The position numbers and the translations under genes were made by a program. 64,000 bases of DNA from Monocercomonoides exilis. Its lineage: Eukaryota > Preaxostyla > Oxymonadida > Polymastigidae. Each line of letters starts with the position of its first letter. The first letter of the stretch is position 1. Of this stretch, positions 1 to 11,524 are shown in pieces. The DNA is taken from contig LSRY02000050.1 of NCBI GenBank assembly GCA_001643675.2, forward strand, positions 62,001-126,000. The letters run 5' to 3'. Under the pieces are notes generated by a model, which was given only the letters and a program-made list of their open reading frames with translations, had not been told where the DNA came from and did not search any database.

Positions 1-329
1 TGACATTCTCATAGAAATGCAACAAAAAAAAGTTTCCATGAAACAACATTGCAGTTCTTCCTTCCTCAATTCATCAATAGAATCTCTTCACTCGCTTTCA
101 AGTATGGCTCTTGATCAATCATCAAATCATTTGATAACTGAAAACAAGAGTTCATTGTAAGTTGCTTCGCTATTTTGTTCATCTTCTTTCAATTGCATTT
201 GTCAACAAGAGATTATTTCTGAATCATCGGAAGAATGCATTTTCACTTCGAAATTATCTCCTTTTCATCGCTCATAATCGTTATTATTAAACAAAAAAAT
301 CTTTATCGTCCGAAATCAACAAAAAGTGC
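1..329. other. AT-rich left edge, no gene seen
   Basis: No reading frame of useful length and no RNA gene is visible. It may hold the decayed 5' part of the transposase remnant that follows. Confidence 0.5.
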
Positions 330-1171
330 AACAAGGTGATTGCATATCAAAAAGATACACTTCCAGATCATGAAATTTTACATCAAAAAAGGAAACAGTT
401 ACTAAAAATATTGAAAAATGCTACGAATAAGATGAGAGCAGTGAAAATAGTTCCGATTCTAACGGATTTATCTTTAAAATGCTTTTTTTTAATCAAAAAA
501 AAGATTTCTTTCAATTACCACCTGAAAGTCTTATGGAAAAAGGGAATCAAATATTAACTGTTCTTCAAATTGATTTGAAAAGAAGATTGAAAAGAAAAAT
601 CACAGCTCATGTTGAATTGGAGATATTTTTTGATTTGCTATTAAATAACACGAGTGAGAAAAAAATCACTTTTTTCTTTGGATTTTATCAATCCGTGGTA
701 TCCAACAGCACAATTGAAACTTATATTCATTTTCTTGATGCTCTAATCAACATGTTTTCAAATTCTCCTCTCCCTCAATCTGTCACAACTGAAGAATTTT
801 CACACTTTGAGTTGCTTGTAGATGCAACAACGATTAAGGTACCAACTTCACTCAAAAAAATGATAGATGCAAAAAATCTATATGACGGTCAACATTCGGT
901 ATATTGTATGAAAATTGAAGTTGCTGCTTCTTCTTGGACTCCGTACAAAGCACTTTTTGTAACTTATGCGGTTCCAAACAGAGAGCATGATGTTTCATTA
1001 TTCAGTCTTGGGCTTCGTCGAGATGTGCAATTCTATAAAAAAACTGAAGAGAAAAAACCGTATTCAACAAAAGAAATGAAGAACAACAGATAAAGAATCA
1101 TTGCTGACAAAGGATACGAAGGGCATTTTCCAGATATAAGACATATCACTCCAATAAAAAAGTTCATCAAA
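330..1171 (+). pseudogene. DDE transposase remnant (IS5/Harbinger DDE_Tnp_4-like)
   Basis: The frame at 479-1093 encodes a segment with FELLVDATTIKVPTS, then YDGQHSVYCMKIEV, then YAVPNREHDVSLF. After an in-frame TAA at 1091-1093 the same frame continues IIADKGYEGHFPDIRHITP. The order VDxT, YDGxH, a strand with N/HD, and ADKGYxG is that of the DDE endonuclease fold used by IS5 and PIF/Harbinger transposases; the Asp of VDAT and of HDV or ADKG would be catalytic. The start is uncertain: an overlapping frame from 336 covers the region upstream. The frame runs into a pyrimidine-rich tract after about 1171 with no recognisable C-terminus. The in-frame stop and truncation make this a dead copy. A live gene with a short intron at the TAA is the weaker alternative. 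Confidence 0.6.
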
Positions 1172-2072
1172 GTGTTAAAGTTATTTATCCTTTTCTTCTC
1201 CTTCATATTTTTCTTCCTCTTCTTCCTCTTCCTTCTTTTCTTCATCTTCTTCTATTTCAAATTTTTCATCTTCTTCTTATTCAGAATCCTCATATTTGTT
1301 TCCATTGTCTTTGTTTTCTTCTTCTTCTTCTACTTCCAATTCAAGAAGCATTTCTTATTTCAAATTCTTTTCAAAAAGCCCATCAACTTAAATGAACAAT
1401 TCGGCTTCGATTATTTTTTTTTTTATTCTTCTCTCTTTCTCTTTCAATCTTCAAGGGATGCATCAAAACTCCCATCAGAATTTCTTCCACTTCTCCGATT
1501 TTCAAATAAAACATTTTTTTGTTGCCTTCAGATGCTGCAAACGGATTGTTTTAACTTTTGGAGATGGAAATGATGAAGAATGGATAAACAGGCAGAGGAA
1601 AGCGTTTGGGTTGAATGCTTCTCTTCACTTGAAGCAGCATCAACATCGTTGTTTGCTGTTTTTGTTGTGTTTTCAACATTCTCTGAGGGTTTCTGATATT
1701 CCTTGAAAGCAAAGGAAGCATTGAGAAAACACAATTTTCTTTTTGCGAATGAGCTGAAAAGAGGTTGTTTTTCTCAAAACAATCAAAAGAATGAATGAAG
1801 ACTTTAAAATAAATAATATTTGTTAACTCATTTTGGGAAGAACTTTGGTGAAAGAAAGAAGAAAATGGAGAAATTTATAATTTTTAATATTTAAATTTGG
1901 AAAAAAAAATTCAATTTTTTTTTTGTTGTTATTTCTTCACTTCATTTTGATGAATCTGGATGACAAATCACTTTAAGCAAACATATGAAAATTAATTTTT
2001 GTATCGTTTTGTGAAATGAATAAAAAAAGAAAGTGAAATTGTGAGTCAAGAAATTCTAAACATCTCATTTCC
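1172..2072. other. Pyrimidine-rich intergenic tract
   Basis: CTT/TTC-rich sequence up to about 1360, then AT-rich DNA. On the minus strand, about 1734 to 1180, one frame is rich in Glu and Lys but is interrupted by several stops, so it may be a decayed acidic coding segment. No intact gene is seen. Confidence 0.4.
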
Positions 2073-3526
2073 TCAAATATTCACAAAATAATCTGAAATT
2101 TTTTTCGGAAAGAAATGATAATTTCTTTTCAAAAACTCTAAAGTTTCATGAAAGCTGGTGATGGAATCTTCGTATCCTTCTTCTTCCATCTTTTCAAAAA
2201 CCTTCCTGTTCAACTCTTTTCCTTTTACTTCTTCCCTTTCATCTTTATTCTTTTCTTTCAATTTTATTGAAACATTCACGAGGAATTTCAAGCAATCATA
2301 AACAATTACGTCATCCAACGTTGGCCGGTTCAACTCCTCCAAAACAGCATCAATTGCTCCTCCTTTCAACAAGTCTTCAATTCTCACAACTCGATTTTCT
2401 GCTGCTTTTTTTAAGGAACAAATGCACCAATCGCTAATAACGCTGTGATTATCCTTTGCTGCTCGATATATCTGTACAATGCTGTTGATGAGCCCAATAA
2501 ATTCTTCATTCCACAATCGATATCTGAGAAAAAAAGAATTCAATGTTCGGAGCCATCTCATCAATGCAAATTCTTCTTTCGCTTCTTCTTTGTTCATTTC
2601 CTCTCCTCCTTTCTTCTTCCAATCGATGCATTTCATCAACTCTTCCAATTCTCTTGCTGCCTCTCTCGAAAAATGCAGCTCATTCGCAATAACTTCTTCC
2701 AAACTATTGTCAAACCAAAATCGGTAAATCAAAAAACTCCAAGCAGACTGATAGGCAAGCTGTGTGAGATTGTGATGCTCCTGATGATATTGGATTATCT
2801 CCCGCATCCCATTCAGACACAGTTCTAAATTTAATTTCTAATAAAAAATCAGAGGGTTAAAAATAACACGTATTTAACTAAAAATTGAAAGACTCACACA
2901 TTAATGCTATCGCAACTCAAAGCCAATAAAGCCATTTCCACTTCTGTTTGAACTTCCTCGCTTTCCTCTTTGTTCAATACGACCTTAAGAAGGTTAGGAA
3001 TACAAATTGAAAGAAATTCCGAAGATGGAAATTCGATGTAAAACAAAAGATAGCATTCACAAAGATCAACAAGAAGCTTTTCGTTCTTTTCTTTTTTTAT
3101 CTTTTCTTCATCAATAATCATCTTTTTAAATCTTTCGCCCAGCGAAGACGAATCAAAGCATGAATTCCACACATTTTTCATCACTTTGCAATACCCAACA
3201 TGCTTCAGCAGCAAAATTGCATTTCCCATTGACATTTTCTTTTCTTCAATCATCTCGTTCATCTTGTTGAATATTTTAATCGATGAAATAGACTGAAGTT
3301 CTTTTTTGTTCATTTCATCAACTATCTCATTCATTTCTTCAATTATCTTTCTCTGCTCGCTTTCTGGGCAATGCTCCAGTTCAGAAAACAATTCTTCAAT
3401 AAATTTATTTATGATGGAAAGCGCTAAACACCCAAAAAATAGAAAAATGAACAAACTTGAAAACTTATCTTCAAGAGACGGCTCCTGGATATCATCATTG
3501 GATTTGTCTTCATCACACATTTCCAT
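2073..3526 (-). CDS. Three-exon ELEHC/YHQEH family protein, copy A
   Basis: Exons, in transcript order: 3526-3457 (70 nt), 3393-2900 (494 nt), 2837-2073 (765 nt); 442 residues with a TGA stop. Introns of 63 and 62 bp begin GTTTGT and GTGTGA and end AG, in phases 1 and 0. Exon 1 encodes a short polar N-terminus (MEMCDEDKSNDD). Exon 2 begins LFSELEHC and carries DLCECYLLFY. Exon 3 carries YHQEHHNLTQLAYQSAW, NELHFSREAARELEEL and ends SDYFVNI. The start was chosen because another family member (24.7-26.2 kb) has an exon 1 of exactly the same length with the same splice phase. The protein is mostly helical and Glu/Lys-rich, suggesting an ARM/HEAT-like solenoid, but no catalytic motif or membrane segment is visible. 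I recognise the family from Monocercomonoides; its function is unknown to me. Confidence 0.82.
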
Positions 3527-4695
3527 TCTGTCTATTATTAGCAATGATCAATTTGCAGCAAAATTTCAAATGAAAAACAGAAAGACAAACAGAAAAACAA
3601 ACATTGTTGATTATTGACAAAATTAAAATATAATTGTCAAGCTCAATTTCTTTGCTTAATAAAAATCTATGGTAAAAAAGAAATCACAAAGAAGTCAACG
3701 GTACAGGCTATATTAAGTCAAATACGAAAGAGTTTAATATCTGTCTGATCAAACCAACAATAATTCATTTCATTGAAATGGATTGAACATCTATGAATAG
3801 TTGAACATATCGGGATATGAACCACATATAGTCGACATTAAATATCAAATTTTTTCTATTTCAACATTTTGAGTGGAATAAAAAAGGGGAAATTTGGTGC
3901 TTTTTTGAACTTTTCGAAGAAGAGACAAAAAAGCAACAATTTGCACATTAAACTGTGCATTTAAACATTGTTGCAAATTAAAATTCAAACATAAATATTT
4001 CACTTATTTCCCTCACATTTAGAGTTATCTGGAAGCTTTCCTTGTCAGAAATGATTTTTTCTGTTATTTCAGAGTGTTTGCTTGTTTCTGTGAATGTTTC
4101 AAATTTAAAGTGTTGAGAAAAGTTTTGAGATTTCAGGATGATTTTATTATTTGTTCGTTTCTTGGATTGGCCATCCAGGCAGAATGAAAAATGATGGTTG
4201 GAATCAAGCTTTCAACAATTCGCAGTTTTTTGATGATTGGGCGCATGATAATTGAACGCATGAGAGAATTTATCAAGGCAACAATGGACAGCATCGTTTA
4301 TTGAGCATTGAAAGAGATTCTATTCCAAAAGATTTTGAGGTTGGGTGAAGATGAAGAAATTCGAGATGGAGAAGGAAGATTAATAAAATATGCGGAACCA
4401 AACACATGCGGGATTTTGAATTCATTTTAACACATTTATCGTTTGATGGTGATTTCCACTTGATGTGTATTTTTCCTTCAAGCTGCTTGTTGCATTTTGT
4501 TGAAAGTCATCATTTTTGGTTGTTTTGATGGCTGTTGTTGATTCACCGATTTCTGTGTGGATTTCGAGGCAAACCTTGAAGCCACATGGAAGAAGAAGAA
4601 ACGAATCAAAAAGACAGAACAGACAACAATAGAAATGTTTGATTTAATTAAGGTGTGTTATCCAATTTATTGTTGCATTTGCAATGTTTTTTTTT
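3527..4695. other. AT-rich intergenic region
   Basis: Upstream of copy A and left of the 9.5-kb element. No intact frame is present. A short transposase-like scrap at about 4140-4380 is listed separately, and the stretch ends in a T-run at 4687-4697 abutting the element. Confidence 0.5.
4140..4380 (+). pseudogene. Possible DDE transposase scrap
   Basis: One plus-strand frame reads GHPGRMKNDGWNQAFNNSQ followed by FFDDWAHDN and a stop. This resembles the G(W/H)PGxxxD...F..S segment of DDE_Tnp_4 transposases. Flanking frames do not extend it. It is too short for confidence and could be chance. Confidence 0.22.
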
Positions 4696-4699
4696 TTGA

Positions 4700-4756
4700 T
4701 TCGCAATGGAGCGAATCTTCAAACGCAAGGAGCAGGTTTGCTCCTCAATAATGAGT
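4700..4756 (+). repeat. Left terminal inverted repeat, type A
   Basis: Perfect 57-bp inverted partner of 14154-14210. It contains two small palindromes: ATTCGC/GCGAAT around a 6-base loop (using the flanking A at 4699), and GGAGCA/TGCTCC around GGTT. Inward of it, TATTAATCACGATTTATG and GGTGGTTTAAG match, inverted, the inner right flank of the 14.2-14.9 kb element rather than this element's own right end. Confidence 0.85.
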
Positions 4757-4859
4757 ATTAATCACGATTTATGGGTGGTTTAAGATCTAACTTCGCCAAT
4801 ACTCAAATTTAAAGTAGATCCAAATTGTCCGCAATAAAAGTGAAGCAACAGCCTGTAAT

Positions 4860-6060
4860 AAAAATACAGAGACGGCGATGGAAAAGAATTAGATCTAGAT
4901 TAGAAACTGGAAAGAGGAATAATTATTATTGAAGAATTTCCAGGAGCTGTTAATGTTAGACAACATCCGGAACAGAAGATAGTGCACAACGGAAAGAGCC
5001 GAACAGAGAGCTGTACATTTTGAAGAGATTATATCAATAACGGAAGCTACAAAACAGAGTGAGATAACTATTTGAATTAGTAAAGCATTGTGCCACAAGA
5101 CAATTTCAGAAACTGAAAACACGAGAAATCGTGAGATATTTAAACAAAATGAAGATATGATATTTTATAGACTTTGAAAAAGAATAAAACTACATTATAT
5201 TTTGTTTATTTATTAGGAATTAGAACCGCGTATTGAAGCGAGATATGGTTAAGTTAAGAAATCACTTGAAACCTCAAGAATTAAAAAAAGATAGATCCAC
5301 AAATTACAGAGAGATTATTTTTGAGGAAGAACTAGTTTTCAATTGAAAGATAATTTAAAGGAGTGAAGCTGTGCATTGTCATAAGATTAAACCATAGAAT
5401 GAAATTACAAAGTAATATTATAAACATATACAAAATAGAACTGATACAAGCAGACATTGCTGTGAGATACAAATCAAAACAAAGCCATCGAAAAAATGTG
5501 TGAATTTGTGAGGAAGAAAAGCCGCGATTTGCCGCGAGATATGGGAAAATTTAGAAATTTCAAGATATTACAAGAATTAAAGAAAATATATCCATATATT
5601 GCTAAGAGATTATAACAGAGAAAGAATCTCCTTTAATAAAGATATAAATAATTGAAATTAAGATATGCAGTACCAAGAGATTATTTCGAAGAATGATATA
5701 ACATTAGAAAGAAAAATTTTTATGCATTCTTGAGTGTGAAAAGAGCCGCAAATTTCAACGAGATAGGGATAAATAAAGATTCTGCAAATACTGAAAGAAG
5801 ATTACAAGGGAAAGGAACAGCGCAGTTCCACGTGATATGGATAAATACAATGACGAAATATATATATTTTTGTAATGTAAGGATATTTGTGAAGATCAAT
5901 ACACATATTGCAGCGACATTTTAATACAAAGATAATTTAATTACAGTTGTTAAATAATTAAATCAAATTGAAGCTGTGCATATTCGAACGTTAATAATGA
6001 AGTATCAACCTCAGCTAAATAAAGTGATCAAGAGAAAAAAGAAAGAACATAAATCCGCGC
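4860..6060 (+). repeat. Decayed CCGCG...GCGAGAT satellite, left flank
   Basis: Diverged units share a core of CCGCG, six to nine bases, then GCGAGAT and often ATGG. The clearest pair is 5226-5327 and 5519-5615, about 295 bp apart, aligned through CAAGAATTAAA and AGATTAT. Nearer to 6060 the units approach the 355-bp spacer of the young array: GGAACAGCGCAGTTCC at 5814 recurs inside every spacer. No coding frame of note. Confidence 0.65.
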
Positions 6061-6063
6061 TCT

Positions 6064-9000
6064 GCCGCGAGACCTAGAGAAAAGAGAGAGGAGAGAGAGA
6101 AGAGAGAGCCGCGCTTTGCCGCGAGACCTAGAGAAAAGAGAGAGGAGAGAGAGAAGAGAGAGCCGCGCTTTGCCGCGAGACCTAGAGAAAAGAGAGAGGA
6201 GAGAGAGAAGAGAGAGCCGCGCTTTGCCGCGAGACCTAGAGAAAAGAGAGAGGAGAGAGAGAAGAGAGAGCCGCGCTTTGCCGCGAGACCTAGAGAAAAG
6301 AGAGAGGAGAGAGAGAAGAGAGAGCCGCGCTTTGCCGCGAGACCTAGAGAAAAGAGAGAGGAGAGAGAGAAGAGAGCCGCGCTTTGCCGCGAGACCTAGA
6401 GAAAAGAGAGAGGAGAGAGAGAAGAGAGCCGCGCTTTGCCGCGAGACCTAGAGAAAAGAGAGAGAGAGAAGAGAGCGCGCTTTGCCGCGAGACCTAGAGA
6501 AAAGAGAGAGGAGAGAGAGAAGAGAGAGCCGCGCTTTGCCGCGAGACCTAGAGAAAAGAGAGAGGAGAGAGAGAAGAGAGAGCCGCGCTTTGCCGCGAGA
6601 CCTAGAGAAAAGAGAGAGGAGAGAGAGAAGAGAGAGCCGCGCTTTGCCGCGAGATCATGATTTGATTAATGGATTGAAGAGCCGCTTATTAATGCGAGAG
6701 ATGGATTAATAGAGAATCTGCTAAATATCAAAAGAGGATTATTAAGGAAAGGAACAGCGCAGTTCCACGTGATATGGATAAATACAATGACGAAATATAT
6801 ATATTTTTGTAATGTAAGGATATTTGTGAAAATCGATACATGGATTACAGCGAGATATTAATACAAAGATAATTTAATTACAGTTGTTAAATAATTAAAT
6901 CAAATTGAAGCTGTGCATATTCGAACGTTAATAATGAAGTATCAACCTCAGCTAAATAAAGTGATCAAGAGAAAAAAGAAAGAACATAAATCCGCGCTCT
7001 GCCGCGAGACCTAGAGAAAAGAGAGAGGAGAGAGAAGAGAGAGCCGCGCTTTGCCGCGAGACCTAGAGAAAAGAGAGAGGAGAGAGAAGAGAGCCGCGCT
7101 TTGCCGCGAGACCTAGAGAAAAGAGAGAGGAGAGAGAGAAGAGAGAGCCGCGCTTTGCCGCGAGACCTAGAGAAAAGAGAGAGGAGAGAGAGAAGAGAGC
7201 CGCGCTTTGCCGCGAGACCTAGAGAAAAGAGAGAGGAGAGAGAGAAGAGAGCCGCGCTTTGCCGCGAGACCTAGAGAAAAGAGAGAGGAGAGAGAGAAGA
7301 GAGCCGCGCTTTGCCGCGAGACCTAGAGAAAAGAGAGAGGAGAGAGAGAAGAGAGAGCCGCGCTTTGCCGCGAGACCTAGAGAAAAGAGAGAGGAGAGAG
7401 AGAAGAGAGAGCCGCGCTTTGCCGCGAGACCTAGAGAAAAGAGAGAGGAGAGAGAAGAGAGCCGCGCTTTGCCGCGAGACCTAGAGAAAAGAGAGAGGAG
7501 AGAGAGAAGAGAGAGCCGCGCTTTGCCGCGAGATCATGATTTGATTAATGGATTGAAGAGCCGCTTATTAATGCGAGAGATGGATTAATAGAGAATCTGC
7601 TAAATATCAAAAGAGGATTATTAAGGAAAGGAACAGCGCAGTTCCACGTGATATGGATAAATACAATGACGAAATATATATATTTTTGTAATGTAAGGAT
7701 ATTTGTGAAAATCGATACATGGATTACAGCGAGATATTAATACAAAGATAATTTAATTACAGTTGTTAAATAATTAAATCAAATTGAAGCTGTGCATATT
7801 CGAACGTTAATAATGAAGTATCAACCTCAGCTAAATAAAGTGATCAAGAGAAAAAAGAAAGAACATAAATCCGCGCTCTGCCGCGAGACCTAGAGAAAAG
7901 AGAGAGGAGAGAGAGAAGAGAGAGCCGCGCTTTGCCGCGAGACCTAGAGAAAAGAGAGAGGAGAGAGAGAAGAGAGAGCCGCGCTTTGCCGCGAGACCTA
8001 GAGAAAAGAGAGAGGAGAGAGAGAAGAGAGAGCCGCGCTTTGCCGCGAGACCTAGAGAAAAGAGAGAGGAGAGAGAGAAGAGAGAGCCGCTTTGCCGCGA
8101 GACCTAGAGAAAAGAGAGAGGAGAGAGAAGAGAGAGCCGCGCTTTGCCGCGAGACCTAGAGAAAAGAGAGAGGAGAGAGAGAAGAGAGAGCCGCGCTTTG
8201 CCGCGAGACCTAGAGAAAAGAGAGAGGAGAGAGAGAAGAGAGAGCCGCGCTTTGCCGCGAGACCTAGAGAAAAGAGAGAGGAGAGAGAGAAGAGAGAGCC
8301 GCGCTTTGCCGCGAGACCTAGAGAAAAGAGAGAGGAGAGAGAGAAGAGAGAGCCGCGCTTTGCCGCGAGACCTAGAGAAAAGAGAGAGGAGAGAGAGAAG
8401 AGAGAGCCGCGCTTTGCCGCGAGACCTAGAGAAAAGAGAGAGGAGAGAGAGAAGAGAGAGCCGCGCTTTGCCGCGAGACCTAGAGAAAAGAGAGAGGAGA
8501 GAGAGAAGAGAGAGCCGCGCTTTGCCGCGAGATCATGATTTGATTAATGGATTGAAGAGCCGCTTATTAATGCGAGAGATGGATTAATAGAGAATCTGCT
8601 AAATATCAAAAGAGGATTATTAAGGAAAGGAACAGCGCAGTTCCACGTGATATGGATAAATACAATGACGAAATATATATATTTTTGTAATGTAAGGATA
8701 TTTGTGAAAATCGATACATGGATTACAGCGAGATATTAATACAAAGATAATTTAATTACAGTTGTTAAATAATTAAATCAAATTGAAGCTGTGCATATTC
8801 GAACGTTAATAATGAAGTATCAACCTCAGCTAAATAAAGTGATCAAGAGAAAAAAGAAAGAACATAAATCCGCGCTCTGCCGCGAGACCTAGAGAAAAGA
8901 GAGAGGAGAGAGAGAAGAGAGAGCCGCGCTTTGCCGCGAGACCTAGAGAAAAGAGAGAGGAGAGAGAGAAGAGAGAGCCGCGCTTTGCCGCGAGACCTAG

Positions 9001-11316
9001 AGAAAAGAGAGAGGAGAGAGAGAAGAGAGAGCCGCGCTTTGCCGCGAGACCTAGAGAAAAGAGAGAGGAGAGAGAGAAGAGAGAGCCGCGCTTTGCCGCG
9101 AGACCTAGAGAAAAGAGAGAGGAGAGAGAGAAGAGAGAGCCGCGCTTTGCCGCGAGACCTAGAGAAAAGAGAGAGGAGAGAGAGAAGAGAGAGCCGCGCT
9201 TTGCCGCGAGACCTAGAGAAAAGAGAGAGGAGAGAGAGAAGAGAGAGCCGCTTTGCCGCGAGACCTAGAGAAAAGAGAGAGGAGAGAGAGAAGAGAGAGC
9301 CGCGCTTTGCCGCGAGACCTAGAGAAAAGAGAGAGGAGAGAGAGAAGAGAGAGCCGCTTTGCCGCGAGACCTAGAGAAAAGAGAGAGGAGAGAGAGAAGA
9401 GAGAGCCGCGCTTTGCCGCGAGACCTAGAGAAAAGAGAGAGGAGAGAGAGAAGAGAGAGCCGCGCTTTGCCGCGAGACCTAGAGAAAAGAGAGAGGAGAG
9501 AGAGAAGAGAGAGCCGCGCTTTGCCGCGAGATCATGATTTGATTAATGGATTGAAGAGCCGCTTATTAATGCGAGAGATGGATTAATAGAGAATCTGCTA
9601 AATATCAAAAGAGGATTATTAAGGAAAGGAACAGCGCAGTTCCACGTGATATGGATAAATACAATGACGAAATATATATATTTTTGTAATGTAAGGATAT
9701 TTGTGAAAATCGATACATGGATTACAGCGAGATATTAATACAAAGATAATTTAATTACAGTTGTTAAATAATTAAATCAAATTGAAGCTGTGCATATTCG
9801 AACGTTAATAATGAAGTATCAACCTCAGCTAAATAAAGTGATCAAGAGAAAAAAGAAAGAACATAAATCCGCGCTCTGCCGCGAGACCTAGAGAAAAGAG
9901 AGAGGAGAGAGAGAAGAGAGAGCCGCGCTTTGCCGCGAGACCTAGAGAAAAGAGAGAGGAGAGAGAGAAGAGAGAGCCGCGCTTTGCCGCGAGACCTAGA
10001 GAAAAGAGAGAGGAGAGAGAGAAGAGAGAGCCGCGCTTTGCCGCGAGACCTAGAGAAAAGAGAGAGGAGAGAGAGAAGAGAGAGCCGCGCTTTGCCGCGA
10101 GACCTAGAGAAAAGAGAGAGGAGAGAGAGAAGAGAGAGCCGCTTTGCCGCGAGACCTAGAGAAAAGAGAGAGGAGAGAGAGAAGAGAGAGCCGCGCTTTG
10201 CCGCGAGACCTAGAGAAAAGAGAGAGGAGAGAGAGAAGAGAGAGCCGCGCTTTGCCGCGAGACCTAGAGAAAAGAGAGAGGAGAGAGAGAAGAGAGAGCC
10301 GCGCTTTGCCGCGAGACCTAGAGAAAAGAGAGAGGAGAGAGAGAAGAGAGAGCCGCGCTTTGCCGCGAGACCTAGAGAAAAGAGAGAGGAGAGAGAGAAG
10401 AGAGAGCCGCGCTTTGCCGCGAGATCATGATTTGATTAATGGATTGAAGAGCCGCTTATTAATGCGAGAGATGGATTAATAGAGAATCTGCTAAATATCA
10501 AAAGAGGATTATTAAGGAAAGGAACAGCGCAGTTCCACGTGATATGGATAAATACAATGACGAAATATATATATTTTTGTAATGTAAGGATATTTGTGAA
10601 AATCGATACATGGATTACAGCGAGATATTAATACAAAGATAATTTAATTACAGTTGTTAAATAATTAAATCAAATTGAAGCTGTGCATATTCGAACGTTA
10701 ATAATGAAGTATCAACCTCAGCTAAATAAAGTGATCAAGAGAAAAAAGAAAGAACATAAATCCGCGCTCTGCCGCGAGACCTAGAGAAAAGAGAGAGGAG
10801 AGAGAGAAGAGAGAGCCGCGCTTTGCCGCGAGACCTAGAGAAAAGAGAGAGGAGAGAGAGAAGAGAGAGCCGCGCTTTGCCGCGAGACCTAGAGAAAAGA
10901 GAGAGGAGAGAGAGAAGAGAGAGCCGCGCTTTGCCGCGAGACCTAGAGAAAAGAGAGAGGAGAGAGAGAAGAGAGAGCCGCTTTGCCGCGAGACCTAGAG
11001 AAAAGAGAGAGGAGAGAGAGAAGAGAGAGCCGCGCTTTGCCGCGAGACCTAGAGAAAAGAGAGAGGAGAGAGAGAAGAGAGAGCCGCGCTTTGCCGCGAG
11101 ACCTAGAGAAAAGAGAGAGGAGAGAGAGAAGAGAGAGCCGCGCTTTGCCGCGAGACCTAGAGAAAAGAGAGAGGAGAGAGAGAAGAGAGAGCCGCGCTTT
11201 GCCGCGAGACCTAGAGAAAAGAGAGAGGAGAGAGAGAAGAGAGAGCCGCGCTTTGCCGCGAGACCTAGAGAAAAGAGAGAGGAGAGAGAGAAGAGAGAGC
11301 CGCGCTTTGCCGCGAG
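6064..11316 (+). repeat. Higher-order 54-bp satellite array, six blocks
   Basis: The unit is 54 bp: CCGCGCTTTGCCGCGAGA, then CCTAGAGAAAAG, then an AG-rich tail. Counting GACCTAGAG from 6071 gives 65 units in six blocks of 11, 10, 12, 12, 10 and 10 units, starting at 6071, 7008, 7887, 8886, 9885 and 10778. Some units are 46, 50 or 52 bp through loss of AG or GC pairs. Spacing between blocks is 937, 879, 999, 999 and 893 bp. Because 54 bp is 18 codons, frames stay open across a block and read as Arg/Glu repeats, but indels shift the frame and the spacer closes it; these frames are not treated as genes. Confidence 0.95.
6653..10777 (+). repeat. 355-bp unique spacer, five complete copies
   Basis: Copies at 6653-7007, 7532-7886, 8531-8885, 9530-9884 and 10423-10777 are each exactly 355 bp and look near-identical. 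Each begins GATCATGATTTGATTAATGG, passes through GGAACAGCGCAGTTCC and a TATATATATT tract, and ends AAAGAACATAAATCCGCG. A sixth, partial copy (11316 to about 11524) then diverges. The spacer itself holds degenerate forms of the satellite core, so block plus spacer is the unit that was duplicated. Confidence 0.93.
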
Positions 11317-11524
11317 ATCATGATTTGATTAATGGATTGAAGAGCCGCTTATTAATGCGAGAGATGGATTAATAGAGAATCTGCTAAATATCAAAAGAGG
11401 ATTATTAAGGAAAGGAACAGCGCAGTTCCACGTGATATGGATAAATACAATGACGAAATATATATATTTTTGTAATGTAAGGATATTTGTGAAAATCGAT
11501 ACATGGATTACAGCGAGATATTAA

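Noticed and set aside
6653-10777. Regularly spaced repeats suggesting a CRISPR array
   Set aside because: The repeat is tandem without variable spacers, the 355-bp segments are near-identical to each other, and the genome is eukaryotic.
6116-11372. Many Arg/Glu-rich open frames (LEKRERRERRESRALPRD-type)
   Set aside because: They are by-products of a 54-bp satellite lacking stops. Units of 46, 50 and 52 bp change the frame, overlapping frames are equally open, and each ends in the spacer.
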